This document shows, piece by piece, positions 18,558-28,009 of a stretch of DNA of 64,000 nucleotides. The stretch is from NCBI GenBank assembly GCA_022402445.1, contig JAKRSF010000006.1, forward strand, positions 212,540 to 276,539, in the 5' to 3' direction. Within the stretch, counting starts at the first letter, position 1; each line of letters opens with the position of its first letter. The notes beneath the pieces were generated by a model. It had not been told where the DNA came from. It worked only from the letters and a program-made list of their open reading frames with translations, and made no database searches. The DNA comes from Cyanobacteriota bacterium (GTDB lineage Bacteria > Cyanobacteriota > Cyanobacteriia > CACIAM-69d). The position numbers were made by a program, and so were the translations under genes.

Positions 18558-19517
18558 CTAGGCCACCGATCGCAGGGCAAAGAACGTCGAATCCATCGAT
18601 CGCCCAATCCCATTGAGTTGCCCCTGGAGCCCATCGAGGAATTCATGGAGGCCGCGATCGATAATTTCATCCACCGCCACATAGCTCAGTTCCGCCAGCA
18701 GCCGCCCCAAGGGCCGCTCGACCGGATTGCGCCAGGTGCCCGCCGGGGTGCCCGTGATGTGGTGGAGCGATCGCTGGGCCTCGATCAAACAAAACTGAAT
18801 GGCGCGGGGGAACGTCCGATCCAGCACTAAAAATTCCACCACCCCCGTCGGCGTAATCCGATGGAACGTCCGCTTGCGGTACATTTCATAGGCACTGGCG
18901 GACTTGAGTAGGGCCATCCACTGCAACTGATCCAGCGTGGTGCCCACATCCTGCGGCGACGGCAGCAAAATGTAATATTTCACATCTAGGATGCGTGAGG
19001 TTTTGTCCGCCCGCTCCAGAAATCGCCCGATGCGGCCAAAGTGCCAGCCTTCGCCGTGGGTCATGGTGGCATCCATAATGCCGCTGAACAGGTGGCTGGC
19101 GGACTTCACTTCCGTGAAAAAACGATCCAGATCCACGGGATTTTGGGAATTGGCGATCGCGGCATCCTGCACCAGGTGATAGAACGCATTGATCTGTTCC
19201 CACATCTCCGAGGAAATGATCTCCCGCACCGATCGCGCATTCTCCCGCGCCGCCCGCAGGCAACTGGCGATCGAGTTGGGGTAGTCGCGATCGAAGGCCA
19301 GAAATTGGATGGCATTGGCATCGGTGACGGTGCCGTAGCGCTGGGTGAACCGGTCCAGATCGCCGGTGGTTTCGATCAGCGGTGCCCACTGTTGCGGTAG
19401 GCCGTTGGGGCCATCAAGGGTAAGTTTGAGGTTCACATCGATGAAGCGGGCCACATTTTCCGCCCGTTCGATGTAGCGATTGAGCCAATAGATAGAGTCG
19501 GCGACGCGGCTGAGCAT
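18558..19517 (-). CDS. Alpha-E domain protein (DUF403)
   Basis: A 319-residue all-helical protein starting MLSRVADSIYWLNRYIERAENVARFIDV, the signature of the alpha-E (DUF403) family. In many bacteria such genes lie beside circularly permuted ATP-grasp and transglutaminase-like genes and are thought to join in peptide synthesis or modification. Those neighbours are absent here. The protein is predicted cytoplasmic and full length, and its biochemical role is not known. It is convergent with the repeat-rich secreted protein gene, about 100 bp away. Confidence 0.85.
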   Translation of the reverse strand: MLSRVADSIYWLNRYIERAENVARFIDVNLKLTLDGPNGLPQQWAPLIETTGDLDRFTQRYGTVTDANAIQFLAFDRDYPNSIASCLRAARENARSVREIISSEMWEQINAFYHLVQDAAIANSQNPVDLDRFFTEVKSASHLFSGIMDATMTHGEGWHFGRIGRFLERADKTSRILDVKYYILLPSPQDVGTTLDQLQWMALLKSASAYEMYRKRTFHRITPTGVVEFLVLDRTFPRAIQFCLIEAQRSLHHITGTPAGTWRNPVERPLGRLLAELSYVAVDEIIDRGLHEFLDGLQGQLNGIGRSMDSTFFALRSVA

Positions 19518-19953
19518 GGGCTTCGGCGGGGATGGACGATGGGGATCTGAAAAAATCGACGGGCGATTGGGCTAAGGATCTAAAAAATCTAGGGGGATGC
19601 GGTCATTTTAGGGGCGATTTCTAGGGGGATTGGGCAATTTTTTAGGAAATTTTGGGGGGAAGTTGGGCGATCGCGGGGCCGCTGAACCGCCGATGCCCCG
19701 TGGATTTGGGCCACTGGACAGGGCGATCGCCGTACCCCAAAGGCCGCAATACCCTACCCTTGTGGCCGCCGGTCCCCTGGGCCAGCATGGGGCCATGGCG
19801 ACGAACGGGATGACCGCCGCCGCCATCAACCGGTTCGCCATTGATGAGGGCCGCTAGGGTTTGGGCCATGGACCGTGATATAGCCCAATTTTGACCCCTA
19901 ACCCACGGGCAACCTGTTGCTGTAGACACTGAATTTTTTAAGGAATTACGACC
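19518..19953. other. Intergenic region, no gene seen
   Basis: This 436-bp gap between the divergent alpha-E and coiled-coil genes has no convincing ORF and no tRNA. It contains G/T-rich runs (several AGGGGGAT- and TTTTTTAGG-like patches near 19590-19665) and two HIP1 sites. Promoters for both flanking genes are presumably here. Confidence 0.4.
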
Positions 19954-20277
19954 ATGGATGACAAAAAGCTGTATCAACAGAAAATGCAGGCCCAGTTGGA
20001 CGAATGGAAGGCGGATCTGGGCAAGCTCAAGGCCAAGGCATCGTCGGCGGGGGCGGATGCGCAGCTAGAGCTCAATGAACAGTTGCAGGAGCTTGAGGCC
20101 AAAATCGAGGACGGCAAGGCGAAGTTGGCCGCGATCGCGGAGTCCGGCGAAGAAGCGTGGGAGTCCCTCAAGGATGGGGTGGAGTCGGCCTGGGGGTCGA
20201 TGAGGACCAAGATGGGCAATGTGATGGCGAAGCTCAAGGACAAGGACGGGGAATCGGAGACCGAAAAGGGCGCGTAA
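19954..20277 (+). CDS. Small coiled-coil protein, Sll1863-like
   Basis: A 107-residue, highly charged, helical protein (MDDKKLYQQKMQAQLDEWKA ... LQELEAKIEDGKAKLAAIAE), almost entirely coiled coil with a Lys/Glu-rich end. It resembles the Sll1863-type small coiled-coil proteins that are widespread in cyanobacteria and often linked to stress. An AAGGAA sequence lies 8-13 bases before ATG 19954. No transmembrane helix or catalytic motif. Function not established. Confidence 0.75.
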   Translation: MDDKKLYQQKMQAQLDEWKADLGKLKAKASSAGADAQLELNEQLQELEAKIEDGKAKLAAIAESGEEAWESLKDGVESAWGSMRTKMGNVMAKLKDKDGESETEKGA

Positions 20278-20453
20278 TTGACGCCTTCGGGTGTTGCTGA
20301 CGCTTTTTGACATTGGGCTGGCGGTGAAGGCTTTTGGGGCCGGATCCGTCGGCCCGTTGTTTTGGGGGTTGGGCGGCGTTGGTCCGGGCGGTGGTCCGGG
20401 CGGTGGTATACGATCGCGGGGGAGTTCAGCGCGCTTCAGGAGGCACAGCGGCC

Positions 20454-21026
20454 ATGGAAACGGCGGAAGATCGCCTGGGGGAAATTTCATTCCAGGGGGC
20501 GATCGCCCTGACGGAGCGGCTGTTGGCCCAGGTGGGGGCGGGGCAGTTGGATCCGTCGGAGGTGGAATATGCGATCGGGCAACTGGTGAAGACGGTGGAT
20601 GGGGCGCGGGGCTTTTTTGTGGCCTATCTGACGGACGATCGCGCGATCGCGGCGACGCCCATTGAGCCGGTGGTGGCGGCGATCGCGACGGTGCCGGGGG
20701 TGACGGTGGACCTGCTGGTGAAAAATTTGGTGATGGCGGCGGCGATGGCCCTGACCCACCAGCGCCAGGGGGATCCGGAGATGGCGGCCAGCTCCCGCCG
20801 CACGAGCGAGCAGTCGGCGGTGCTGTTGCGGCATCTGCTGACGAATGACATCGGTTCAGCGGCCCAAACCCGCGCGATCGCGACCCTGACGGCCATGGAA
20901 GACAGTCTGCGGACGCTGGCGGGGGACTATGGGGAATTTTTGAAGAAATGGCGCTACGACGGGGAGCAATGTGAGGTCATGCTCGCGGCGATCGCGGCGG
21001 TGCGGCACCGGACCACGGGAGCCTAG
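20454..21026 (+). CDS. Conserved cyanobacterial hypothetical protein
   Basis: A 190-residue helical protein. I chose ATG 20454 because an AGGAGG-type ribosome site stands 10-12 bases upstream and the sequence before it is low in coding character. The middle (GFFVAYLTDDRAIAATPIEP) and the C-terminal part (LTAMEDSLRTLAGDYGEFLKKWRYDGEQ) look like a conserved soluble fold, but I recognise no named family or active site. Its TAG stop is directly followed by the ATG of the glycosyltransferase gene, so the two are probably co-transcribed. Confidence 0.65.
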   Translation: METAEDRLGEISFQGAIALTERLLAQVGAGQLDPSEVEYAIGQLVKTVDGARGFFVAYLTDDRAIAATPIEPVVAAIATVPGVTVDLLVKNLVMAAAMALTHQRQGDPEMAASSRRTSEQSAVLLRHLLTNDIGSAAQTRAIATLTAMEDSLRTLAGDYGEFLKKWRYDGEQCEVMLAAIAAVRHRTTGA

Positions 21027-22667
21027 ATGGTGACGAATCCCGGCCCCGCTGCTGGCCCCGCCCGTCCGATGATCGGGGCGATCGCGATCGCCATTGGCCT
21101 CTCACTTTTTTTCCGCTTCGGGAATCTGGCGAGCAAACCCTATTGGGGCGACGAGGTGTTTTCGTCCTTTCGGGTGGCGGGCTATACCCTGGCCCAGGTG
21201 CGCGCGGCGGTGAATGATGGGCAGCCGCGATCGCCCCAGGATCTCCAGGCGTTTCAAATTCCCCAGGAGGCGCGCGGCCCCGTTGAAACCATCCGCGCCC
21301 TGGCGATCGACGATCCCCAACATCCGCCGCTTTATTTCCTGATGGCCCGCCAGTGGCAGGTGTGGTTTGGCAATTCGGTGACCGTGCGGCGGCTGTTGCC
21401 CGCCCTGCTGGGGGTGCTGTTGATCCCGGCGGCGGCGGCGATCGCGGGGGAACTGTGGCGATCGCGCGGGGCGGCGTGGGTGGCGGCGGGCCTGGTGGCG
21501 ACTTCGCCCTTTCACGTGCTCTACGGCCAGGAGGTGCGGCAATATTCCCTCTGGACCGTGGCGATCGCCCTGACCGGGTGGGGGCTGCTGCGGGCGTGGC
21601 GGCGCGATCGCCCTGGCGATTGGCTGCTCTATGGGGTGCTGACGGCGGCCCTTTTATACCTCCATTTGTTTTCCCTTTTGATCGTGGCTGGTTATATCAC
21701 CCTGGGGCTGGTGCTCTGGTGGCGCGATCGCCGGGGGCCGCTGAAGCACTTCGCGATCGCGACGGGGGCGGCGGTTGTCGCATTTTGCCCGTGGCTGTGG
21801 GCCGTGGCGATGGGGGCGGAAACCATCTCACAAACCAACGGCTGGACGGCGGATTCTCTCCCCTTGCCGCTCCTGGTGTGGAACTGGGGCCTGAACCTGG
21901 CGCGGCTGTGGGTGGATTTTGATGGGCCAGGGGAGTTGATCCCCGGCACCGGCCCCGTGATCGCCGCCCTGCGATGGGTTGCGATCGCCAGTTGTGGAAC
22001 CGCCGTGGCCGCCAGCGCCGTCTTTCTGGGCCGATCGCGCGATCGACGCCCCCTGATCTTTCTAGGGTTGTGGCTCGCCGCCGCCGTGGTCCCCCTCATC
22101 CTGGCGGATCTGCTGTTTGGGGGCTGCCGCAGCGCCATCGCCCGCTATCCCATCGCCGGGTACCTGGCCGTCCAGATGGCGATCGCCGGGTGGCTTGGGG
22201 TCGGCCTTGGGCAACCGCGATCGCGCCAAACTAGCCAAATGCTCACCGCGATCGCCCTAGGCGTCAGTCTGCTGTCCTGCGCCACCAGCTACCCCGCCGA
22301 CACCTGGTGGCCCAAACAGGGCAGCTACGACCAGAGCGCCATCGCCCGCCTGGTCAACCAAACCGAGCGGCCCTTGATCCTGAGCGATCGCTATTGGCCG
22401 CGCCTATTTTCCCTCAGCTACGACCTGCGCCCCGACGCCGCGATCGCCTTTTTACCCGAGTCCTCCGAGATGCCAGATCTGCCCCGCGATCGCCCTATTT
22501 TTCTCTACCGCCCCGCCGAGGCCCTGCGCGATCGCCTCACCGCCCAGGGGTATGGGTTGCGCGATCGCTACCGCGCCCCCCGCCGCTACCCCTACCTACC
22601 CCCCATCGATCGCCACGCCGCCCTCTGGCTCACGGAACTGCGCCCCACCCCCGCCAAGGGACCGTAG
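21027..22667 (+). CDS. GT39-like membrane glycosyltransferase (ArnT/PMT family)
   Basis: A 546-residue polytopic membrane protein. After the first helix it has PYWGDEVFSSFRVAGY, where the Asp-Glu pair matches the first-loop catalytic acid site of GT-C enzymes. It also has DDPQHPPLYFLMARQW (the PPLY motif of the family) and many Ala/Leu/Trp-rich helices. Enzymes of this kind transfer a sugar from a polyprenyl-phosphate donor to a lipid or protein outside the membrane; the acceptor is unknown here. The start abuts the preceding stop codon, suggesting an operon with the 190-residue protein. Confidence 0.8.
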   Translation: MVTNPGPAAGPARPMIGAIAIAIGLSLFFRFGNLASKPYWGDEVFSSFRVAGYTLAQVRAAVNDGQPRSPQDLQAFQIPQEARGPVETIRALAIDDPQHPPLYFLMARQWQVWFGNSVTVRRLLPALLGVLLIPAAAAIAGELWRSRGAAWVAAGLVATSPFHVLYGQEVRQYSLWTVAIALTGWGLLRAWRRDRPGDWLLYGVLTAALLYLHLFSLLIVAGYITLGLVLWWRDRRGPLKHFAIATGAAVVAFCPWLWAVAMGAETISQTNGWTADSLPLPLLVWNWGLNLARLWVDFDGPGELIPGTGPVIAALRWVAIASCGTAVAASAVFLGRSRDRRPLIFLGLWLAAAVVPLILADLLFGGCRSAIARYPIAGYLAVQMAIAGWLGVGLGQPRSRQTSQMLTAIALGVSLLSCATSYPADTWWPKQGSYDQSAIARLVNQTERPLILSDRYWPRLFSLSYDLRPDAAIAFLPESSEMPDLPRDRPIFLYRPAEALRDRLTAQGYGLRDRYRAPRRYPYLPPIDRHAALWLTELRPTPAKGP

Positions 22668-22691
22668 TACACTACGAAAACCCAACGGCCC

Positions 22692-22713
22692 AAACCCCTT
22701 TCAAACCCCTTTC
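22692..22713. repeat. Two tandem copies of an 11-bp unit
   Basis: AAACCCCTTTC occurs twice in direct succession in the 5' region of the TRAP solute-binding gene. It may be a regulator site or chance. Confidence 0.4.
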
Positions 22714-22798
22714 AGAATCATTTAAACCCAACTTAAAACCATCTTTTCCCGTCCAATTCTCGATCCTTCCCCCTTGAATTTTTCCGATTTCTAACCCC

Positions 22799-23905
22799 AT
22801 GAAACGCCGTCAACTCCTCAGTAACCTCGCCATCGGTAGCTCCACCGCCGCGATCGCCGCCGCCTGCGCCCGCCCCACCACCACCGTCGCCACCGGCACC
22901 GATCTACCCCGCCTCGAATGGCGCATGGTCACCAGTTGGCCCAAATCCCTCGATACCATCTTTGGCGGTGCCCAGGATCTGTGCGATCGCGTGGCCGCCA
23001 TGACCGGCGATCGCTTTCGGATCACTCCCTTTGCCGCCGGAGAAATCGTCGGGGGCCTCGAAGTTCTCGATGCCGTCCAGGGGGGCACCGTCGAATGCGG
23101 CCACAGCGCCAGCTATTACTATGTGGGCAAAAACAAAGCCTTTGGGTTTCCCACCGCCGTCCCCTTTGGCCTGACGGCCCAGCAGCAAAATGCGTGGCTC
23201 TACAGCGGCGGCGGTGACCTCATCAATGAACTGTATAGTGACTTTAATGTGCTCATTTTTCCGGCGGGCAACACCGGCGCGCAGATGGGCGGCTGGTTCA
23301 AAAGGGAAGTGAACACCATCCAGGATTTGCAGGGCCTAAAGATGCGAATTCCTGGCATCGGTGGCGAGGTGATGGCCCGTTTGGGGGTCAATGTGCAGGT
23401 GTTGCCCGGTGGCGAAGTTTTTCTAGCCCTGGATCGCGGCACCATTGACGCGGCGGAATGGGTTGGCCCCTACGATGACGAAAAATTAGGCTTGCAAAAT
23501 GCCGCCCGATTCTATTACTATCCGGGCTGGTGGGAACCGGGGGCGACCCTCCATGCCATGGTGAACCAAAGCGCATGGCAGGGGCTTCCCAAGGAGTACC
23601 AAGATGTGTTTACGGCCGCCGCATTCCAGGCCAATGCGGTGATGCTGGCTAAGTATGAATCCCGCAACCAGGAAGCGCTACAAAAACTGATCGCGGGCGG
23701 CACCCAATTGCGGCCCTACAGCCAGGACATTTTGCAGGCGGCGGCTAGGGCGACGGAGGAAATTTTTGAGGAGAGTGCGGGCCAAGATGCGGCATTCAAA
23801 AAACTCTACGATCCCTGGAAACAGTTCCGGGACAATGTGCGCCGCTGGAATGGGGTGAATGAGTTGAGTTTTGAAGCCTTTGTGACACCGCCGCCCGCCA
23901 ATTAA
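22799..23905 (+). CDS. TRAP transporter solute-binding protein (DctP family)
   Basis: A 368-residue protein. The N-terminus has a twin-arginine-like KRRQLLSNLAIG and then an IAAAC that could serve as a lipobox. The mature part matches DctP-type binding proteins: MVTSWPKSLDTIFGGAQ, AVQGGTVECGHSASYYYVGK, LQGLKMRIPGIGGEVMARLG with the conserved substrate-carboxylate-binding Arg, and DRGTIDAAEWVGPYDD. Such proteins capture organic or keto acids in the periplasm for TRAP permeases, and glutamate/keto-acid TRAP systems occur in cyanobacteria. No DctQ/DctM permease gene is adjacent. Confidence 0.85.
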   Translation: MKRRQLLSNLAIGSSTAAIAAACARPTTTVATGTDLPRLEWRMVTSWPKSLDTIFGGAQDLCDRVAAMTGDRFRITPFAAGEIVGGLEVLDAVQGGTVECGHSASYYYVGKNKAFGFPTAVPFGLTAQQQNAWLYSGGGDLINELYSDFNVLIFPAGNTGAQMGGWFKREVNTIQDLQGLKMRIPGIGGEVMARLGVNVQVLPGGEVFLALDRGTIDAAEWVGPYDDEKLGLQNAARFYYYPGWWEPGATLHAMVNQSAWQGLPKEYQDVFTAAAFQANAVMLAKYESRNQEALQKLIAGGTQLRPYSQDILQAAARATEEIFEESAGQDAAFKKLYDPWKQFRDNVRRWNGVNELSFEAFVTPPPAN

Positions 23906-23934
23906 TTGGCCTAGAAGTTGAGGATTATTTGACC

Positions 23935-24387
23935 CTAGGGCTGGGGGATCCATTCGGGGGCTGCCAGGGCATTTTCCGATGGTTCCGCTAGGGGGATTGG
24001 CTGCGATCGCGGCGATCGCGGCGGCGTTTCCCGATGCTGTGCCCATTCCGCTGCGATCGCCTCGTGCAGCTCCTCCCCCAGGTCCAAATTTTCAATGGCC
24101 TCCGGCGTGAGGAAGGACGCCTCCAGGTCCGCCACCGAAGGGCCGCGATCGCCCAACGCCGTCGGCGGCATCAGGAGAGATTGGGCCGCCCAGGAGCCCG
24201 CCACGATCGCCGTCACCTCCGCCAGCACCACGCAGCTATTGACCCCCGCCTCCAGCAGCTCTAGGCCCGTCCGCGATCGCGCGATCGCCGCCCCCTCCGG
24301 TTCCCGAGGGCCAGACACCCACTCCACCGCCCGATAGGGCCGAATCCACGGGGCAGCGGTCGGCGAAACGGCAACCAATCCATCCAT
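23935..24387 (-). CDS. Hypothetical protein, unknown function
   Basis: A 150-residue protein beginning MDGLVAVSPTAAPWIRPYRAVEWVSG, with a weakly hydrophobic middle (SCVVLAEVTAIVAGSW) and a Pro/Glu-rich tail. I recognise no family. The frame is consistent with coding use (HIP1 sites read through as codons), but the gene could be cyanobacterium-specific or spurious. It lies downstream of petA beyond that gene's terminator and is convergent with the TRAP binding-protein gene. Confidence 0.45.
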   Translation of the reverse strand: MDGLVAVSPTAAPWIRPYRAVEWVSGPREPEGAAIARSRTGLELLEAGVNSCVVLAEVTAIVAGSWAAQSLLMPPTALGDRGPSVADLEASFLTPEAIENLDLGEELHEAIAAEWAQHRETPPRSPRSQPIPLAEPSENALAAPEWIPQP

Positions 24388-24511
24388 CGGGCTTAATCTC
24401 CAGGGGGGTAAAACAGCGGGGCAAAACCAACCAAACCATCACGGCATAACCACGGCATAACCACTCAATTCCGCCGCGATCGCCCCCCCTCAGGACATGC
24501 CCGACAACCCC

Positions 24512-24540
24512 AAAAAAAGACCCGAGGTAGACTACCCCGG
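24512..24540 (-). terminator. Rho-independent terminator of petC-petA
   Basis: Read on the minus strand, CCGGGGTAG and CTACCTCGG form a 9-bp stem (one G-T pair) with a very small loop, followed by a run of T. It lies about 110 bp past the petA stop and before the next minus-strand gene. Confidence 0.7.
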
Positions 24541-24648
24541 ATCCTTCAGCCATGGCGTTCAGCAAACGAACCGCCCATCGAAATCATCGGCAGATGAACC
24601 GCCCTCGGGAGCCGTCAAACCCAGCCCCCCAGCGGCCCAGCAATAGGT

Positions 24649-25650
24649 CTACAGCTCCAGACCCGCCGCCTGCACCCGCTCCACCTGACGCTTCTTGAGC
24701 ACCAGCAGGATTTGGGCAACCATCACCGCCGCAAAGAAGGCCAGAATCCCAGCCACCCGCGTCGGGCTTTGCAGCACGATTTCCTTATCCGCTTGGCCAA
24801 AGCCACCCACGTTCGGGTCATTCGTGATCGCCTGACCGGCCGTCACCACATCCCCTTCTTTCACAGTCACCGTCGGACCCGCCGGGACCGTATCCTCCGC
24901 GATCGCGCCGCCCTCGGTCTGGATCGCCACCGTAGCGCCCCCATCCGGCGTCGCCGTCACCGCCATCACCGTACCGGCGGCGGAAGCGTTATAAACCGTG
25001 TTGTTGCTCTTGTCGCCCGTCGGGTACACCTGGCCGCGACCCCGGTTGCCGCCCACATGGACCGCATACTTACCGAAACGCAGGCTGCGATCGGTCCTCG
25101 GATCCGGCGACAGCACCGGGAACACAATCTCCTGGTACTGATCCCCCGGAATCGGGCCAATGATCACCACATTTTCCTGATCCGGCGCGTAGGGCTGATA
25201 GAACAGACCCTCGGTCTTCTCCTTCAGCTCGTCCGTCAGGCGATCCTCCGGCGCAATTTTGAAACCTTCGGGCAGCATCAGCACTGCGCCCACATTCAGG
25301 CCACTGCGGCCACCGGCCCCGTCCACCTGCTGAACGGCGGTGTCATAGGGCACCTTCACCACCGCCTCAAACACCGTATCCGGCAGAACCGACTGGGGCA
25401 GTTCCACTTGGGTCGGCTTGGCGGCCAGGTGGCAGTTGGCACAAACGATGCGCCCGGTCGCTTCCCGGGGGCTGGCGGGGGCCACTTCCTGGGCCCAGAA
25501 GGGATAGGCAGAGGCCGCCTGGGGCAGCAGCAGATCGCCCGACAGCAGCAGGGCCACCGTGGCGATCGCCACGACCGTGCAGCGACTTAGAAACCGAGAC
25601 AGCGCGCCGGTTAAACGCGCAGGATTGGCGGGGGAAAGAATTGCTTTCAT
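24649..25650 (-). CDS. petA: Cytochrome f
   Basis: A 333-residue apocytochrome f, the c-type haem subunit of the cytochrome b6f complex, which passes electrons to plastocyanin or cytochrome c6 in the thylakoid lumen. The signal peptide ends near ASA, giving mature Tyr49 (YPFWAQEV), whose alpha-amino group is an axial haem ligand in this family. The haem-attachment motif CANCH is at residues 70-74. A C-terminal transmembrane helix ([20 protein letters not shown]) is followed by the stromal tail KKRQVERVQ. It is 157 bp downstream of petC on the same strand, the usual cyanobacterial petCA operon. Confidence 0.98.
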   Translation of the reverse strand: MKAILSPANPARLTGALSRFLSRCTVVAIATVALLLSGDLLLPQAASAYPFWAQEVAPASPREATGRIVCANCHLAAKPTQVELPQSVLPDTVFEAVVKVPYDTAVQQVDGAGGRSGLNVGAVLMLPEGFKIAPEDRLTDELKEKTEGLFYQPYAPDQENVVIIGPIPGDQYQEIVFPVLSPDPRTDRSLRFGKYAVHVGGNRGRGQVYPTGDKSNNTVYNASAAGTVMAVTATPDGGATVAIQTEGGAIAEDTVPAGPTVTVKEGDVVTAGQAITNDPNVGGFGQADKEIVLQSPTRVAGILAFFAAVMVAQILLVLKKRQVERVQAAGLEL

Positions 25651-25807
25651 GGGGATATCGATCGACTCAGCGGGAAATCGCTCGGGATGGATGATTAATT
25701 AATAAAACTCAGGGGACCTAGGGGAAGGCTGTCGCCAACGGGCCGGGGCGATCGCGCGCGCCGCCCCACTCCCCCAGGGGCCAAGGGAAACGGATCCTGC
25801 CGAGGCG

Positions 25808-26347
25808 CTAGGCCCACCAGGGCTCTTCGTTGGTGCGGAAGTCCGTTTCCGTCCAGGGCGTCAGGGACACCGCATCGTCGTCCACGTTCACATGGGCCAG
25901 GGCCAGGGAAAGGGGAGCCGGACCGCGCACCACCTTGCCTTGGGCGTTGTACTGGGAGCCGTGGCAGGGGCAGATGAACTTGTTGGCGCTGGCGTTCCAG
26001 GGCACCACGCAGCCCAGGTGCGTGCAGACGGCGTTGAGGCCGTAGTCCGCGATCGCCTCCTTGCTTTCGACCACCAAATAGGTCGGATCCCCCTTCAGGC
26101 CCTGCACCAGGACGCGATCGCCCACATTGTGCTCCGCCAAAAACTGATTGAGGGTGACGCTGTTGCCCAGGGCATCCTTGGCCGCAACGCCGCCGCCAGC
26201 ACCCCCCTTCGAGGGCGGGATAAAGTAGCGAACAACCGGATACAGCGACCCGAGGGCAATCCCCGTCACCGAGCCGAACGTCAGAAGGTTCATAAACTGG
26301 CGGCGACCCATCGAGGGCACGTCCGCAGGACTGGAAGCTTGAGCCAT
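25808..26347 (-). CDS. petC: Rieske iron-sulfur protein of cytochrome b6f
   Basis: A 179-residue Rieske subunit. An N-terminal membrane anchor preceded by [12 protein letters not shown] (Tat-type twin arginine) spans residues ~14-42. The [2Fe-2S] cluster motifs are CTHLGC (108-113) and CPCHGS (126-131), with the intervening Cys/His ligands. It carries electrons from plastoquinol to cytochrome f. It is transcribed with petA. The upstream 320-bp region is shared with the divergent DUF3067 gene. Confidence 0.98.
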   Translation of the reverse strand: MAQASSPADVPSMGRRQFMNLLTFGSVTGIALGSLYPVVRYFIPPSKGGAGGGVAAKDALGNSVTLNQFLAEHNVGDRVLVQGLKGDPTYLVVESKEAIADYGLNAVCTHLGCVVPWNASANKFICPCHGSQYNAQGKVVRGPAPLSLALAHVNVDDDAVSLTPWTETDFRTNEEPWWA

Positions 26348-26670
26348 GGTTCCGTACTGCCGAAGTTTTTTTGTCTAAAGAGACCTATACAAAACGTCAC
26401 GGGCGGGGGATCGATTACGCTGCCCGAACAGCCGCAGCAATCGGTTCGCCAGTATTCGCTAGGGTATTATTGCATCTCTTGTGGCAGCGGTTTTGCGCCG
26501 CCGCCGCCCTAGGGGAACAATGTAAAGGTCTATTTCAAATAATATCAAGATATTGCGTGACAGCCCAAAGACGGCGGGTCATTTTCAGGTTGGGGGGCGG
26601 GGCGTGCGATCGCTTGGGATGCGGGCCGGGATGCGCCTTGGGCGGATAGATGGAGTCGTCAGGAGAGGTG
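26348..26670. promoter_or_regulatory. Divergent control region of petC and the DUF3067 gene
   Basis: There is no convincing ORF here. The region is AT-richer than its flanks and holds a palindrome AATATCAAGATATT (26541-26554), a possible regulator site. On the minus strand a TATAGG-like sequence lies ~35 bases before the petC ATG and could be part of a promoter. These assignments are guesses from composition and position. Confidence 0.4.
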
Positions 26671-26994
26671 ATGGGGATGACGGGTGAGGAGTTGCACCGG
26701 CTGCTGGTGGAGAAGTGGGGCTATTCGTTTGATGTGCAGATCAAGCGGGTGAAGGACAAGCTGTTTTTGCAGGTGATGTGGCGCTACCTGGAGCAGGTGT
26801 CGTTTCCCCTGTCGGAGGTGGAGTATTTTGAGCACCTCGACGCGATCGCGACCTACCTGCGCGGTTGGGGGGCGACGGACCAGGTGCGATCGTTCCTCCA
26901 GGAAACGCGCCAAAAGCCACGCCTCGGCAAGGCGGTGAATATCCCCATCGATCTCGGGGAGCGGGCGTCGGAATGGCTGCTGGATTTTCCCTAA
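26671..26994 (+). CDS. DUF3067 family protein
   Basis: A 107-residue protein (MGMTGEELHRLLVEKWGYSFD ... WRYLEQVSFPLSEVEYFEHL), matching the DUF3067 family found in cyanobacteria and plant plastids. I chose ATG 26671 because AGGAG stands 6-10 bases upstream; an ATG 21 bases earlier lacks this. No catalytic motif is evident and the molecular role is not established. It is divergent from petC and convergent with tatC. Confidence 0.85.
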   Translation: MGMTGEELHRLLVEKWGYSFDVQIKRVKDKLFLQVMWRYLEQVSFPLSEVEYFEHLDAIATYLRGWGATDQVRSFLQETRQKPRLGKAVNIPIDLGERASEWLLDFP

Positions 26995-27014
26995 CGGTTC
27001 GCCCTGACGATTGG

Positions 27015-27794
27015 CTAACGATTTACTAGGGACACCAGGCCAATGCCGCTGAAGTACAAAATCAGCACGGCCCCCCCGAGGAGGCTTTGGGTGAGGGGAT
27101 CGGTGGAAGGGGTCAGAACAGCCCCCAGGACCATGGCCCCGAGGACCACATAGCGCCAGCCGGAGAGCATTTGGCGGGCATTGACCAGGCGCAAGGCCCC
27201 CAGCAAAAATTGCAGCACCGGAATCTGGAACGCTAGGGCGGTGCTGAACATCAGCAGCAGAACAAATTCAAAATATTTTTCGATGGACCATTGCTGTTCC
27301 ACCACGTCGGCCCCGTAGCTCACAAAAAAGTTCAGGGCGGCGGGCACGAGGGCCTGATGGGCAAACAGCAGCCCCAGCAAAAAGAGGATGCTTGAACCAA
27401 AGACCACCGGCGCGAGGAAGCGGCGCTCCCGGCGGGTGAGGCCCGGTAGGACGAATTGCACGATTTGGTACAGGACGAAGGGGCTGCCCAGCACCAGGCC
27501 CGAGTAGGCGGCGACCTTGAGGGAAACGAAGAAGAATTCCCCCGGTGCCAGTTGCAAAAATTTCACGTCCCCGGCGGGCAGTTCCAGGAAGCGCACGATG
27601 GGCCGCACGGCGAAGAAGCAGCCGACGATCGCGATCGCCACGGACCCCAGGGCGACGAAAATCCGCATCCGCAGCTCTTCGAGGTGATCGAAGAGGGACA
27701 TTTCCAGATCATCGGGCAGTTCATTTTCCGGGTCCGGGGCGGGGGGCGCGATCGGCGGCGACGGGGCGCGGTCAAGATCCGTGGGAGCGGTCAT
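27015..27794 (-). CDS. tatC: Sec-independent protein translocase TatC
   Basis: A 259-residue polytopic protein with the TatC signatures: [14 protein letters not shown] near the start, with the conserved Glu in the HLEELR segment that helps read the twin-arginine signal, [23 protein letters not shown] in the first cytoplasmic loop region, and about six helices. A Pro-rich N-terminal extension of ~30 residues precedes the core. TatC is the receptor of the twin-arginine pathway in thylakoid and plasma membranes and would export proteins such as the nearby Rieske subunit. No tatA/tatB is in the window. Confidence 0.96.
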   Translation of the reverse strand: MTAPTDLDRAPSPPIAPPAPDPENELPDDLEMSLFDHLEELRMRIFVALGSVAIAIVGCFFAVRPIVRFLELPAGDVKFLQLAPGEFFFVSLKVAAYSGLVLGSPFVLYQIVQFVLPGLTRRERRFLAPVVFGSSILFLLGLLFAHQALVPAALNFFVSYGADVVEQQWSIEKYFEFVLLLMFSTALAFQIPVLQFLLGALRLVNARQMLSGWRYVVLGAMVLGAVLTPSTDPLTQSLLGGAVLILYFSGIGLVSLVNR

Positions 27795-28009
27795 GGCTGG
27801 GTCTGGGGCTGTCTCGTATGGGCAGCTTAACAGGATCTAGACCGGTTCAGCCGCGCTGGCCGACGCGATGGCTAACAGGGTGACTGATCGCGGGGGACGC
27901 TAAGATTTGGGCGGATGGATGCTAGTGCGGCGCTGGTCCCGCAGATCACGGGTGATCCAGCGCGAGTGATCCAACGATTCCCTGTGGCACCTGAGCGAGA
28001 CCTGAAGCT

